This document shows, one piece after another, positions 1 to 5,114 of a stretch of DNA of 8,705 nt (position 1 is the stretch's first letter; every line of letters begins with the position of its first letter). The notes beneath the pieces were generated by a model. It had not been told where the DNA came from. It saw only the letters and a program-made list of their open reading frames with translations, and ran no database searches. The stretch lies in the NCBI GenBank assembly GCA_002438545.1, contig DJPK01000065.1, forward strand, positions 1 to 8,705. Reading direction: 5' to 3'. The translations under genes and the position numbers were made by a program. Source of the stretch: Caryophanales bacterium UBA6414 (GTDB lineage: Bacteria; Bacillota_I; Bacilli_A; RF39; UBA660).

Positions 1-353
1 TCTCCCATATTAATTATATAAACATATTCTTTTCCAATAGCATCAAATCTAGCATGAAAATTATCAAGTACTTTTTCGACTTTTTTAACATAAATATCTT
101 CTGGTAATAGAGAATTTAGTCCTTGTTTTAATTTATCTGTATCAAATTCTTTTTCTAAATCAAAGTGAGCTTTTTGGTTTAGAGCATGGACACCAGCATC
201 TGTTCTTCCAGTTGCACTTACTGATACTTCTTTATTATCATTTATTTGTTTTAAGACTTTTTCTAATTCACCTTGAACAGTTCTTACACGGGGTTGTTTT
301 TGATAACCATTAAATGCTGTACCATCATATGAAAATGTTATAAAATATCGCAT
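1..353 (-). CDS. truA: tRNA pseudouridine synthase A, N-terminal part (gene runs off the left edge)
   Basis: TruA converts uridines at positions 38-40 of the tRNA anticodon arm to pseudouridine in the cytosol. The first 117 residues are present. The start reads MRYFITFSYDGTAFNGYQKQ, the family's N-terminal strand with the YDG motif. RTVQGELE follows at about residues 24-31. The catalytic signature TGRTDAGVHA sits at about 48-57, with the nucleophile Asp52 and every core residue intact. FHARFDA follows near residue 99. The ATG at 351-353 is chosen because a full AGGAGG site (complement of 360-365) lies just upstream and overlaps the stop codon of the preceding gene, so translation is probably coupled. 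Only 10 bases separate the two genes. The 3' half of the gene is outside the window. The family assignment is certain from the motifs; full-length integrity cannot be judged. Confidence 0.97.
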   Translation of the reverse strand, partial: MRYFITFSYDGTAFNGYQKQPRVRTVQGELEKVLKQINDNKEVSVSATGRTDAGVHALNQKAHFDLEKEFDTDKLKQGLNSLLPEDIYVKKVEKVLDNFHARFDAIGKEYVYIINMG

Positions 354-363
354 ATTTTACCTC

Positions 364-1284
364 CTAACTAAGTTTCTCTATTTTACTAAAGTAATATTTA
401 TCATTGTTATTAGTAAATGTAATACTATATTTAGTTAATGATTCTTGATAATCATTAATATTACCATTATATTCCATTATTCTATCATCATATATATTAA
501 TAATATTATTATCTACTACTCTACCTACTACTAGTTCAAATACTAAGTCTTTATCTTTAAGATAACTATTATAGATATTATATTTAATATTTAATTCTTC
601 ATTTGGTAATTCATAACCTATATACATATTATTATAATAAATAAATCTAGTATTATTATAGGTAAAAGTCTCATTATTTATAACTGTATCATTAAATATT
701 GTTTGATAACTAGATAAGATATCTTCTTTACTAAATACAATATTACCATCATCATTTTGTTTATTCTTAATATTATAATAACTTATTTTTAATTTTAAAG
801 TATTACTTATGTCGTTAGTAGTTATAAGATCTTTTTTAAAGATATCTAATAATTCATTATCATTTATAAAGATATTATTTACTAAATAACCATAGTTTTT
901 TATATAGTAGGCACTATCATATTTAATTTCTTCTTGTGGATCATTTGAGGTATTAATAACATTATTTTTGTTAATGCTTATATTAAAATAATCATTTTTA
1001 TACATATAATATCCAGCATATATTATTAAACCCAATAAGATAATAATTACTATATCTCTTCTTAATATTTTATAGTTTTTATTTTTTACTACTTTCTTTT
1101 CATAAGTTTTTATTTTTTCGTTAACTGCTACTTCTACTTTAGATTCTATTTTACTATCTAGCTCTTTGATAACTTCTTCTTTCTTGTCTTCGACTTCTTT
1201 TAGAATATCTTCTTTTTTACTATCTAATTCTTTATTTATTTTAGATAAGTCAATATCGTTTTTTGCTTCTTTTTTATTAGCCAT
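364..1284 (-). CDS. Type II single-pass membrane protein of unknown function with charged N-terminal coiled coil
   Basis: I do not recognise a family. Residues 1-75 are rich in Lys, Glu and Asp, with an imperfect repeat (ELDSK appears twice, around 19 and 41), and should form a long helix or coiled coil. A basic stretch ending in LRRD at 74-77 precedes one hydrophobic segment at about 78-95. By the positive-inside rule the N-terminus is cytosolic and residues 100-306 face outside. The outer part is rich in Asn, Tyr and Ile, has no cysteine and no cell-wall motif that I can see. The ATG at 1282-1284 has an AGGAG site 7 bases upstream. The gene has its own predicted promoter at 1310-1338, follows a terminator, and is 10 bases ahead of truA, so the two probably share a transcript. 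It could be an envelope-associated lineage-specific protein; no activity can be inferred. Confidence 0.85.
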   Translation of the reverse strand: MANKKEAKNDIDLSKINKELDSKKEDILKEVEDKKEEVIKELDSKIESKVEVAVNEKIKTYEKKVVKNKNYKILRRDIVIIILLGLIIYAGYYMYKNDYFNISINKNNVINTSNDPQEEIKYDSAYYIKNYGYLVNNIFINDNELLDIFKKDLITTNDISNTLKLKISYYNIKNKQNDDGNIVFSKEDILSSYQTIFNDTVINNETFTYNNTRFIYYNNMYIGYELPNEELNIKYNIYNSYLKDKDLVFELVVGRVVDNNIINIYDDRIMEYNGNINDYQESLTKYSITFTNNNDKYYFSKIEKLS

Positions 1285-1309
1285 AATATCACTCCTAACT
1301 TCTAATATT

Positions 1310-1338
1310 AGTTTATCATTTACTTAGTTAAAGGTAAA
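1310..1338 (-). promoter_or_regulatory. Predicted sigma-A promoter for the unknown membrane protein and truA
   Basis: On the minus strand, TTTACC (-35, complement of 1333-1338) is followed by a 17-base spacer and TAAACT (-10, complement of 1310-1315). A TG one base before the -10 gives an extended -10 form. Each hexamer matches four of six consensus bases. It lies between the terminator at 1367-1393 and the gene start at 1284, where a promoter is required. Confidence 0.55.
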
Positions 1339-1366
1339 GGTTTTTCTTAATATTTCTTTGAGTTTA

Positions 1367-1393
1367 AAGAAAAAAATTGGTACGAGACCAATT
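1367..1393 (-). terminator. Rho-independent terminator of the surface-protein operon
   Basis: On the minus strand AATTGGT (complement of 1387-1393), a five-base loop and ACCAATT (complement of 1375-1381) form a 7-bp stem, followed by a T-rich tract (complement of 1367-1376). The stem begins directly after the TAG stop of the preceding gene (1394-1396). It separates the sortase operon from the next unit. Confidence 0.85.
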
Positions 1394-2296
1394 CTATTTG
1401 TTATAACTATTTTTAAGAATATTAGATAGTACTTTATAATCTTGTGCACTATAATTAAGTTTATCTAATTCTTTTAATAATTCAATACTATTTGCAGATG
1501 TAATATTATTTATCATTGTATTTAAGTCCATAGTATCGTTATTTACTTTTACTAGTTCTACTTCTACTTTAGGGTTTATTACTCTAGGAGCTGGATCATA
1601 TAAATCAGCAAAGTAATTAACTTCTTCTTTAGGAGTTATATCCATGTTTACTGGAGTAGATACTTGCATATCCATATTTACTGGTACTTCCATATTTACT
1701 GGAACGTATTTTAAATCTTCTTTTTTATTGTTGTGATATACTTTGTGTGTTATTTTATAAAGAATATTTATTATTGTCCAAATACTAAATATAATCATTA
1801 CTAATTCAATTAGAGAAGCTATATCACTATTAGTATAGATATCTAATTCATTATATATATTTATATTATTTTTAGTAATTAAATTAAATAAGACAAAACT
1901 AATAAATGTTGTTATAGTATACATTAAAATATTAATTATTTTATTTACTAGAGTACTATTTTTATTAATAATACTATCTACAATATAGATATTAGTAATT
2001 ACAAAGATTATTATAAATACTAAGTAATTAGGAAATACTAGTTCATAAATAATATTATTTACTAGATAATCTAATAGTCCAGATAATTTATCTTTATATT
2101 CAAAAGCAATAGTAGTTAACATAAAGACATACCAATATGTTAATACTCTTTTAGCACTTTTTTTAGTTAATTTACTACATGTTAGAAGAATAAGTGCTAG
2201 AAGTAAGTATAGTGCTAACATTAATACCATAAATTGTTCTTTGGATACAATATTTATTAATACATTTATTTTATCTAAGATATTTGTTCTAATCAT
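1394..2296 (-). CDS. Five-helix membrane protein of unknown function, third gene of the sortase operon
   Basis: I do not recognise a family. Hydrophobic segments lie at about residues 22-40, 51-66, 90-107, 119-140 and 160-181. Basic stretches after segment 1 (SKLTKKSAKR) and after segment 5 (KITHKVYHNNKK) suggest an outside N-terminus and a cytosolic C-terminal tail of about 120 residues. The tail carries three copies of PVNM followed by Asp or Glu (199-203, 205-209, 215-219). It then has an acidic and proline-containing linker, and ends in a probable helical segment at 255-298. The ATG at 2294-2296 has a strong AAGGGGG site seven bases upstream. Only 18 bases separate it from the sortase stop, and a terminator follows its own stop, so it is the last gene of the SpaA-sortase operon. 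A role in export or assembly of the surface protein is a guess from position only. Confidence 0.85.
   Translation of the reverse strand: MIRTNILDKINVLINIVSKEQFMVLMLALYLLLALILLTCSKLTKKSAKRVLTYWYVFMLTTIAFEYKDKLSGLLDYLVNNIIYELVFPNYLVFIIIFVITNIYIVDSIINKNSTLVNKIINILMYTITTFISFVLFNLITKNNINIYNELDIYTNSDIASLIELVMIIFSIWTIINILYKITHKVYHNNKKEDLKYVPVNMEVPVNMDMQVSTPVNMDITPKEEVNYFADLYDPAPRVINPKVEVELVKVNNDTMDLNTMINNITSANSIELLKELDKLNYSAQDYKVLSNILKNSYNK
1641..1702 (-). repeat. Three near-identical 14-base units encoding the PVNM repeat
   Basis: The plus-strand unit tccatrtttactgg occurs at 1641-1654, 1671-1684 and 1689-1702; the first copy differs by one base. Start-to-start spacings are 30 and 18 bases, both multiples of three, so the reading frame is kept. 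The units encode the PVNM-Asp/Glu motif in the cytosolic tail of the five-helix membrane protein. Confidence 0.8.
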
Positions 2297-2314
2297 AATA
2301 TAACCCCCTTAATA

Positions 2315-2911
2315 TTATTCTTTAGTACTTAAATATGCGATATAGACTGTTTGACTATATTTTAAATTACCACTAGTACAAGTAATTAATGTTAGTGTAT
2401 TTTGGTTTTGATCTCTTTTGATGTTTACTGTACCAGTTTTTTCAACATCATAAATATCTTTTATTAAATAGTGATACTTATGATCTTTATATGTTATTAC
2501 TAATTCATCATCAATAGATAAATATTTTAAATCAGTAAAGTATGAATTGTAGGCATCTCCAGAATGGGCTGCCATTATTAAATTACCATTTTTAGTATCA
2601 GGATAAGAAGAATCATTTAATACTTGAATATTTAATTCAACATTATTAAATTCACTATTTTTAGAATAGAAACCTCGGTTAAAGTTTATTTTAGGTATTT
2701 CTAGATAACCGATATAATGTTCTAAGTCTTCTACTTCTTCTTCTTTTTCTTCTTGTTTTTGTTCTTGTTTTTGTTCGATAGTTGATATCTTGCTGTTCAT
2801 AGTATCATATGCAATATTAATTTTTTCATCAATATAGTTTGATAGTCCTAATACTAAGCCAGTAATTGTTATAACTATACCACTTATAAACAAGATAAAT
2901 TTTTTATTCAT
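2315..2911 (-). CDS. Sortase, membrane-anchored, with Gln in place of the usual catalytic Arg
   Basis: Sortases are extracellular cysteine transpeptidases that cut a C-terminal sorting signal and join the protein to cell wall or pilin. Residues 4-27 are a signal anchor. Residues 46-63 are a Glu/Lys/Gln-rich low-complexity linker. The catalytic domain starts near 66 (YIGYLEIPKI). The catalytic His is H116 (LIMAAHSGDA) and the Cys is C178 (LTLITCTSG). Nine residues past the Cys, where class C enzymes usually carry Arg, is Q187, and no Arg occurs after residue 166. The length of 198 is normal for a sortase. The start overlaps the SpaA-like gene by 8 bases (ATGAATAA holds both start and stop) and has only a weak A-rich ribosome site, so translation is likely coupled. 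The adjacent upstream gene encodes the obvious substrate. Exact class is uncertain: it resembles class B/D-like enzymes of Firmicutes. Confidence 0.92.
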   Translation of the reverse strand: MNKKFILFISGIVITITGLVLGLSNYIDEKINIAYDTMNSKISTIEQKQEQKQEEKEEEVEDLEHYIGYLEIPKINFNRGFYSKNSEFNNVELNIQVLNDSSYPDTKNGNLIMAAHSGDAYNSYFTDLKYLSIDDELVITYKDHKYHYLIKDIYDVEKTGTVNIKRDQNQNTLTLITCTSGNLKYSQTVYIAYLSTKE

Positions 2912-3398
2912 TTTCTTTTATAGTAGCATAATTATATGCTGTTAAAGCTCCTATAATAGTTAGAATAGCTGAAATAATATATATTAATTTTGTACTTGAG
3001 AATGTATCAGGTACATTAGTTATTTCTTGATCTATTCCATTGTTATCAGCTTTAGTGTTATCAATAGTAAGTGATATAGTTTTATCATTTGTTTCTACTT
3101 CAAATATAATACTGTTATTACCTGCTGAATATCCTGCTGGAGTTTCTGTTTGAGTTAAAGTATATTTACCTACTTTTAAGTTATATACATAATGTTTATT
3201 CTCTGTTGTTATCCATTCATCAATAATATTTCCTGCTTCATCTGTTAGTACTAATTTACTACCAACGATAGGATTTCCTGTGCTAGCATCAACATTTATA
3301 ATTTCTACTTGATTAGTTATGTCATCTGCTTTAACAGTATTAATTACAAATATTGCTCCTATTAAAATTAAACTAATTAAACCTATTTTTTTCATCAT
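2904..3398 (-). CDS. SpaA-like (Cna-B fold) surface protein with a VPDTF-type sorting signal
   Basis: A small secreted cell-surface protein and the likely substrate of the sortase encoded next to it. Residues 1-24 form a signal peptide, with likely cleavage after TVKA. Residues 30-113 form one SpaA/prealbumin-like domain: the IINVDASTG opening, the VGKYTLTQTETPAGY core and a closing strand. The Lys of the usual K-V-D opening is Asn34, and the Glu of the usual L-T-E-T-x-x-P-x-G-Y core is Gln83, so no internal isopeptide bond is expected. The C-terminus has NVPDTFS (128-134), then a hydrophobic segment at about 138-155 and a tail IKENE. This is the layout of an LPXTG-type signal with VPDTF instead, and the tail is not clearly basic. 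The first of two adjacent ATGs lies four bases from the AAGGGGG site; the second (3393-3395) has the same seven-base spacing as the third gene and is the likelier start. Confidence 0.85.
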   Translation of the reverse strand: MMKKIGLISLILIGAIFVINTVKADDITNQVEIINVDASTGNPIVGSKLVLTDEAGNIIDEWITTENKHYVYNLKVGKYTLTQTETPAGYSAGNNSIIFEVETNDKTISLTIDNTKADNNGIDQEITNVPDTFSSTKLIYIISAILTIIGALTAYNYATIKENE

Positions 3399-3429
3399 AA
3401 TTCCCCCTTAATAAATTTAATTGTTTCCT

Positions 3430-3458
3430 ATTATAGCACTTTTTTTAAAAAAAGCAAA
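3430..3458 (-). promoter_or_regulatory. Strong extended -10 promoter of the SpaA-sortase operon with T/A homopolymer spacer
   Basis: On the minus strand, TTTGCT (-35, complement of 3453-3458), a 17-base spacer and a perfect TATAAT (-10, complement of 3430-3435) with TGC just before it. The spacer is a run of T followed by seven A and GTGC. Upstream, three separate runs of seven A (minus strand; 3461-3467, 3469-3475, 3479-3485) could act as an UP element. The predicted start point is about 25 bases from the AAGGGGG ribosome site. Confidence 0.8.
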
Positions 3459-3520
3459 CATTTTTTTGTTTTTTTGCATTTTTTTACTAAAAATGTAGCT
3501 AATATGTACCTTATACACGC

Positions 3521-3555
3521 ATAAAAAGAAAAAATCCCTATAAAATAAGGAATTT
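3521..3555 (-). terminator. Rho-independent terminator after tRNA-Gln
   Basis: On the minus strand AAATTCCT (complement of 3548-3555) and AGGGATTT (complement of 3532-3539) pair over eight positions with one G-U, around an eight-base loop. A T-rich tract (TTTTTTCTTTTT) follows. It lies 10 bases past the encoded CCA of the tRNA and isolates the tRNA from the sortase operon. Confidence 0.8.
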
Positions 3556-3565
3556 AAAATCAATA

Positions 3566-3641
3566 TGGTTGCCCTAGTTAGATTCGAACTAACGAAATGT
3601 CGGAGTCAGAGTCCGATGCCTTACCGCTTGGCTATAGGGCA
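3566..3641 (-). tRNA. tRNA-Gln, anticodon CTG, CCA encoded
   Basis: A complete cloverleaf is visible on the minus strand. The acceptor TGCCCTA pairs with TAGGGCA over seven bases, followed by discriminator A and encoded CCA. The D arm is GCC-AAGCGGTAA-GGC. The anticodon stem TCGGA/TCCGA encloses loop CTCTGAC, so the anticodon at 3607-3609 is CTG and reads CAG codons. The T arm is GTTAG-TTCGAAT-CTAAC. The T1-A72 first pair is the feature by which GatCAB recognises bacterial tRNA-Gln. CTG rather than TTG is a minor oddity in so AT-rich a genome, because TTG alone can read both Gln codons; a second tRNA-Gln(TTG) is expected elsewhere. Confidence 0.95.
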
Positions 3642-3652
3642 ATTACATATTA

Positions 3653-3681
3653 ATTATATACCTAAATAAAAAAAATATCTA
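3653..3681 (-). promoter_or_regulatory. Possible promoter of tRNA-Gln
   Basis: A perfect TATAAT (complement of 3653-3658) lies 11 bases before the first tRNA base, the right place for a start a few bases upstream of the mature 5' end. A -35 candidate, TAGATA (complement of 3676-3681), is 17 bases away and matches only four of six positions. It overlaps the upstream terminator hairpin. Confidence 0.45.
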
Positions 3682-3695
3682 CTAAAATGTAGATA
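3665..3695 (-). terminator. Rho-independent terminator of the NfeD-SPFH operon
   Basis: On the minus strand TATCTAC (complement of 3689-3695), a six-base loop and GTAGATA (complement of 3676-3682) form a perfect 7-bp stem, followed by eight T (complement of 3668-3675). It begins six bases past the SPFH stop codon. Confidence 0.88.
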
Positions 3696-3701
3696 CTTTC
3701 T

Positions 3702-4601
3702 CTATTTTTTCTCTTTTTTATCTTCTTTTAATAATTCGCCAATAGTAGTACTCATTGTGGCAACTGATTGAAGTTCTGAGGGAATTATTATTTTTGTTGC
3801 AGAGCCTTCACTTACTTTGGCTAGGGTATCAAAACTTTTCATAGTAAGAACGGCTTTATCAGCACCAGCTTCTTTTAATAGTTTAATACCATCAGCTTCA
3901 GCTTTTTTAAGTTTAAGTAAGGCTTCGGCTTCACCTTCCGCTATTTTAATTTGGGATTCTTTTTTGGCTTCTGCTCTTAGGATAGCACTTTCTTTTTCAC
4001 CTTCTGCAATTAAGATACTAGATTTCTTTTCACCTTCCGCTTGAAGAATCTTTTCTCTTCTTTCTCTTTCAGCACGCATTTGTTTTTCCATGGCTTCTTG
4101 AATATCTCTAGGTGGGATAATGTTTTTAACTTCTACTCTATTTACTTTAATACCCCATGGATCTGTTGCTTCATCTAGAATAGAACGCATTTTAGAATTA
4201 ATTATATCTCTTGATGTAAGTGTTTGGTCTAATTCTAATTCTCCAATTAAGTTTCTTAATGTAGTAGCAGTTAAGTTTTCAATAGCATTTATTGGATTTT
4301 CTACTCCATAAGTATATAATTTAGCATCTGTTATTTGAAAATAAACAACAGTATCTATTTGCATAGTAACATTATCTTTAGTTATAACTGGTTGTGGTGC
4401 AAAGTCTTTAACTATTTCTTTTAATGAGACCATATTAGAAATACGATCAACAAAAGGTAATTTAAAATGTAAGCCATTTGACCATGTTTCAAAGTAAGAA
4501 CCTAATCTTTCTACTACATAACTTTTAGCTTGTGGGACAATTTTTATACATGGTATAACAAATACCAATACTAAAATTAATAATATAATTAATATTTCCA
4601 T
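3702..4601 (-). CDS. SPFH/stomatin-family membrane scaffold protein (QmcA/slipin type)
   Basis: SPFH proteins oligomerise on the membrane and organise microdomains. Residues 2-19 are one hydrophobic anchor. The SPFH/PHB domain spans about 20-180: VPQAKSYVVERLGSY near 23, GLHFKLPFVD at 43-52, the AIENLTATTLRNLIGELELD segment near 106-125 and the VEVKNIIPP strand near 157-164. Residues 180-250 are a charged coiled coil with 11-residue periodicity: Ala-Glu pairs recur at 188, 199, 210 and 221. The C-terminal IIIPSEL (271-277) resembles the end of QmcA/YbbK proteins. At 299 residues the length is normal for the stomatin branch and shorter than flotillins. The ATG has an AAGGAG site formed by the last codons of the NfeD gene, seven bases away, so the two are translationally coupled. 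The NfeD-SPFH pairing is a well known conserved association and supports the call. Confidence 0.95.
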   Translation of the reverse strand: MEILIILLILVLVFVIPCIKIVPQAKSYVVERLGSYFETWSNGLHFKLPFVDRISNMVSLKEIVKDFAPQPVITKDNVTMQIDTVVYFQITDAKLYTYGVENPINAIENLTATTLRNLIGELELDQTLTSRDIINSKMRSILDEATDPWGIKVNRVEVKNIIPPRDIQEAMEKQMRAERERREKILQAEGEKKSSILIAEGEKESAILRAEAKKESQIKIAEGEAEALLKLKKAEADGIKLLKEAGADKAVLTMKSFDTLAKVSEGSATKIIIPSELQSVATMSTTIGELLKEDKKEKK

Positions 4602-4608
4602 ATATTTA

Positions 4609-5034
4609 TCACTCCTTTATTTTTTTAACAACAAGTTTATTACCATCAATATTTAATATTTCGACAAACTCATCTTTTTTTATTACTTTGTCATCTTTAG
4701 AATAAGCTGTCCATCTTTTACCATCTACTCTTACTTCACCATATTTATCTTTTTTAATGTCTTCAGTAACAATACCTTTCATGCCTATTACCCTATCTAA
4801 ATTAGTTCTTACAGGGTTTACTTTTAGGTATTTAGATACAGATGCTCGAGTAGTTATCATAAGAATAATTCCTACTATTACAAATATAGCAAATTGTATT
4901 AAGAATACATCAGTAAATAATGATACGATAAGTGCTAAAAGACCGCTTATTACAAACCATATACTTACTATTCCTTCAGTAACTGCTTCAATAAAGCCTA
5001 GAATAATAATTGCTACTAACCATACATAAGTCAT
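4609..5034 (-). CDS. Short NfeD-family membrane protein, partner of the SPFH protein
   Basis: NfeD proteins are membrane partners of SPFH proteins. Three hydrophobic segments lie at about residues 3-19, 22-40 and 43-62. From about 80 to 141 is the NfeD OB-fold domain: NLDRVIGMKGIVTEDI, then the family signature GEVRVDGKRWTAYS at 99-112, then FVEILNIDGNKLVVKK. This is the short form (141 residues) without the ClpP-like serine protease domain of long NfeD. The ATG at 5032-5034 has a GGGAGGA site eight bases upstream. The gene ends TGA followed directly by an in-frame TAA. It is first in a two-gene operon with a promoter at 5055-5083, and the SPFH gene begins seven bases downstream. Whether it modifies or merely accompanies the SPFH oligomer cannot be told from the sequence. 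Confidence 0.93.
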   Translation of the reverse strand: MTYVWLVAIIILGFIEAVTEGIVSIWFVISGLLALIVSLFTDVFLIQFAIFVIVGIILMITTRASVSKYLKVNPVRTNLDRVIGMKGIVTEDIKKDKYGEVRVDGKRWTAYSKDDKVIKKDEFVEILNIDGNKLVVKKIKE

Positions 5035-5054
5035 ACTACATTCCTCCCAAGATA

Positions 5055-5083
5055 AGTATACTATATTCTTTTTTATTTTACAA
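5055..5083 (-). promoter_or_regulatory. Predicted sigma-A promoter of the NfeD-SPFH operon
   Basis: On the minus strand, TTGTAA (-35, complement of 5078-5083), a 17-base spacer and TATACT (-10, complement of 5055-5060), matching four and five of six consensus bases. The expected start point would leave a leader of only about 14 bases, nearly all of it the ribosome site. The -35 sits just downstream of the ileS terminator. Confidence 0.7.
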
Positions 5084-5084
5084 C

Positions 5085-5114
5085 TAAAAAAGAAAGAACA
5101 ATTATATTCTTTCT
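5085..5114 (-). terminator. ileS terminator overlapping the end of the coding sequence
   Basis: On the minus strand AGAAAGAA (complement of 5107-5114) and TTCTTTCT (complement of 5091-5098) form an 8-bp stem around an eight-base loop, followed by TTTTTA. The 5' arm lies in the last sense codons of ileS and the TAA stop is in the loop. The stem is low in GC, so strength is uncertain. Confidence 0.65.

Noticed and set aside
2909..2935. Frameshift or fusion between the SpaA-like gene and the sortase because they overlap
   Set aside because: Both proteins are complete: the first ends after a proper sorting signal and the second begins with its own signal anchor. An ATGAATAA overlap is normal coupling.
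3454..3486. Hairpin and T tract on the plus strand near gcaaaca / tttttgc
   Set aside because: The stem is short with a mismatch, no plus-strand gene precedes it, and the bases are better explained as the minus-strand promoter and its A tracts.
3486..3500. Sequence similar to the SPFH terminator hairpin (actaaaa-atgtag)
   Set aside because: The second arm of the stem is missing and the match is short and AT-rich, so it is probably chance.
1394..3565. Sortase operon as a mobile island inserted at the tRNA-Gln 3' end
   Set aside because: The position next to a tRNA is suggestive, but there is no integrase, no second copy of the tRNA end and no visible change in base composition.
4609..4611. 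UGA read as tryptophan (Mollicutes code)
   Set aside because: The NfeD TGA is followed by an in-frame TAA, so it alone does not decide, but all tryptophans in the long genes are TGG and no in-frame TGA occurs, which supports the standard code.
3817..5029. Open frames on the plus strand across the SPFH and NfeD genes (3817-4044, 4120-4311, 4757-5029)
   Set aside because: They are antisense shadows of well supported minus-strand genes, without ribosome sites or recognisable motifs.
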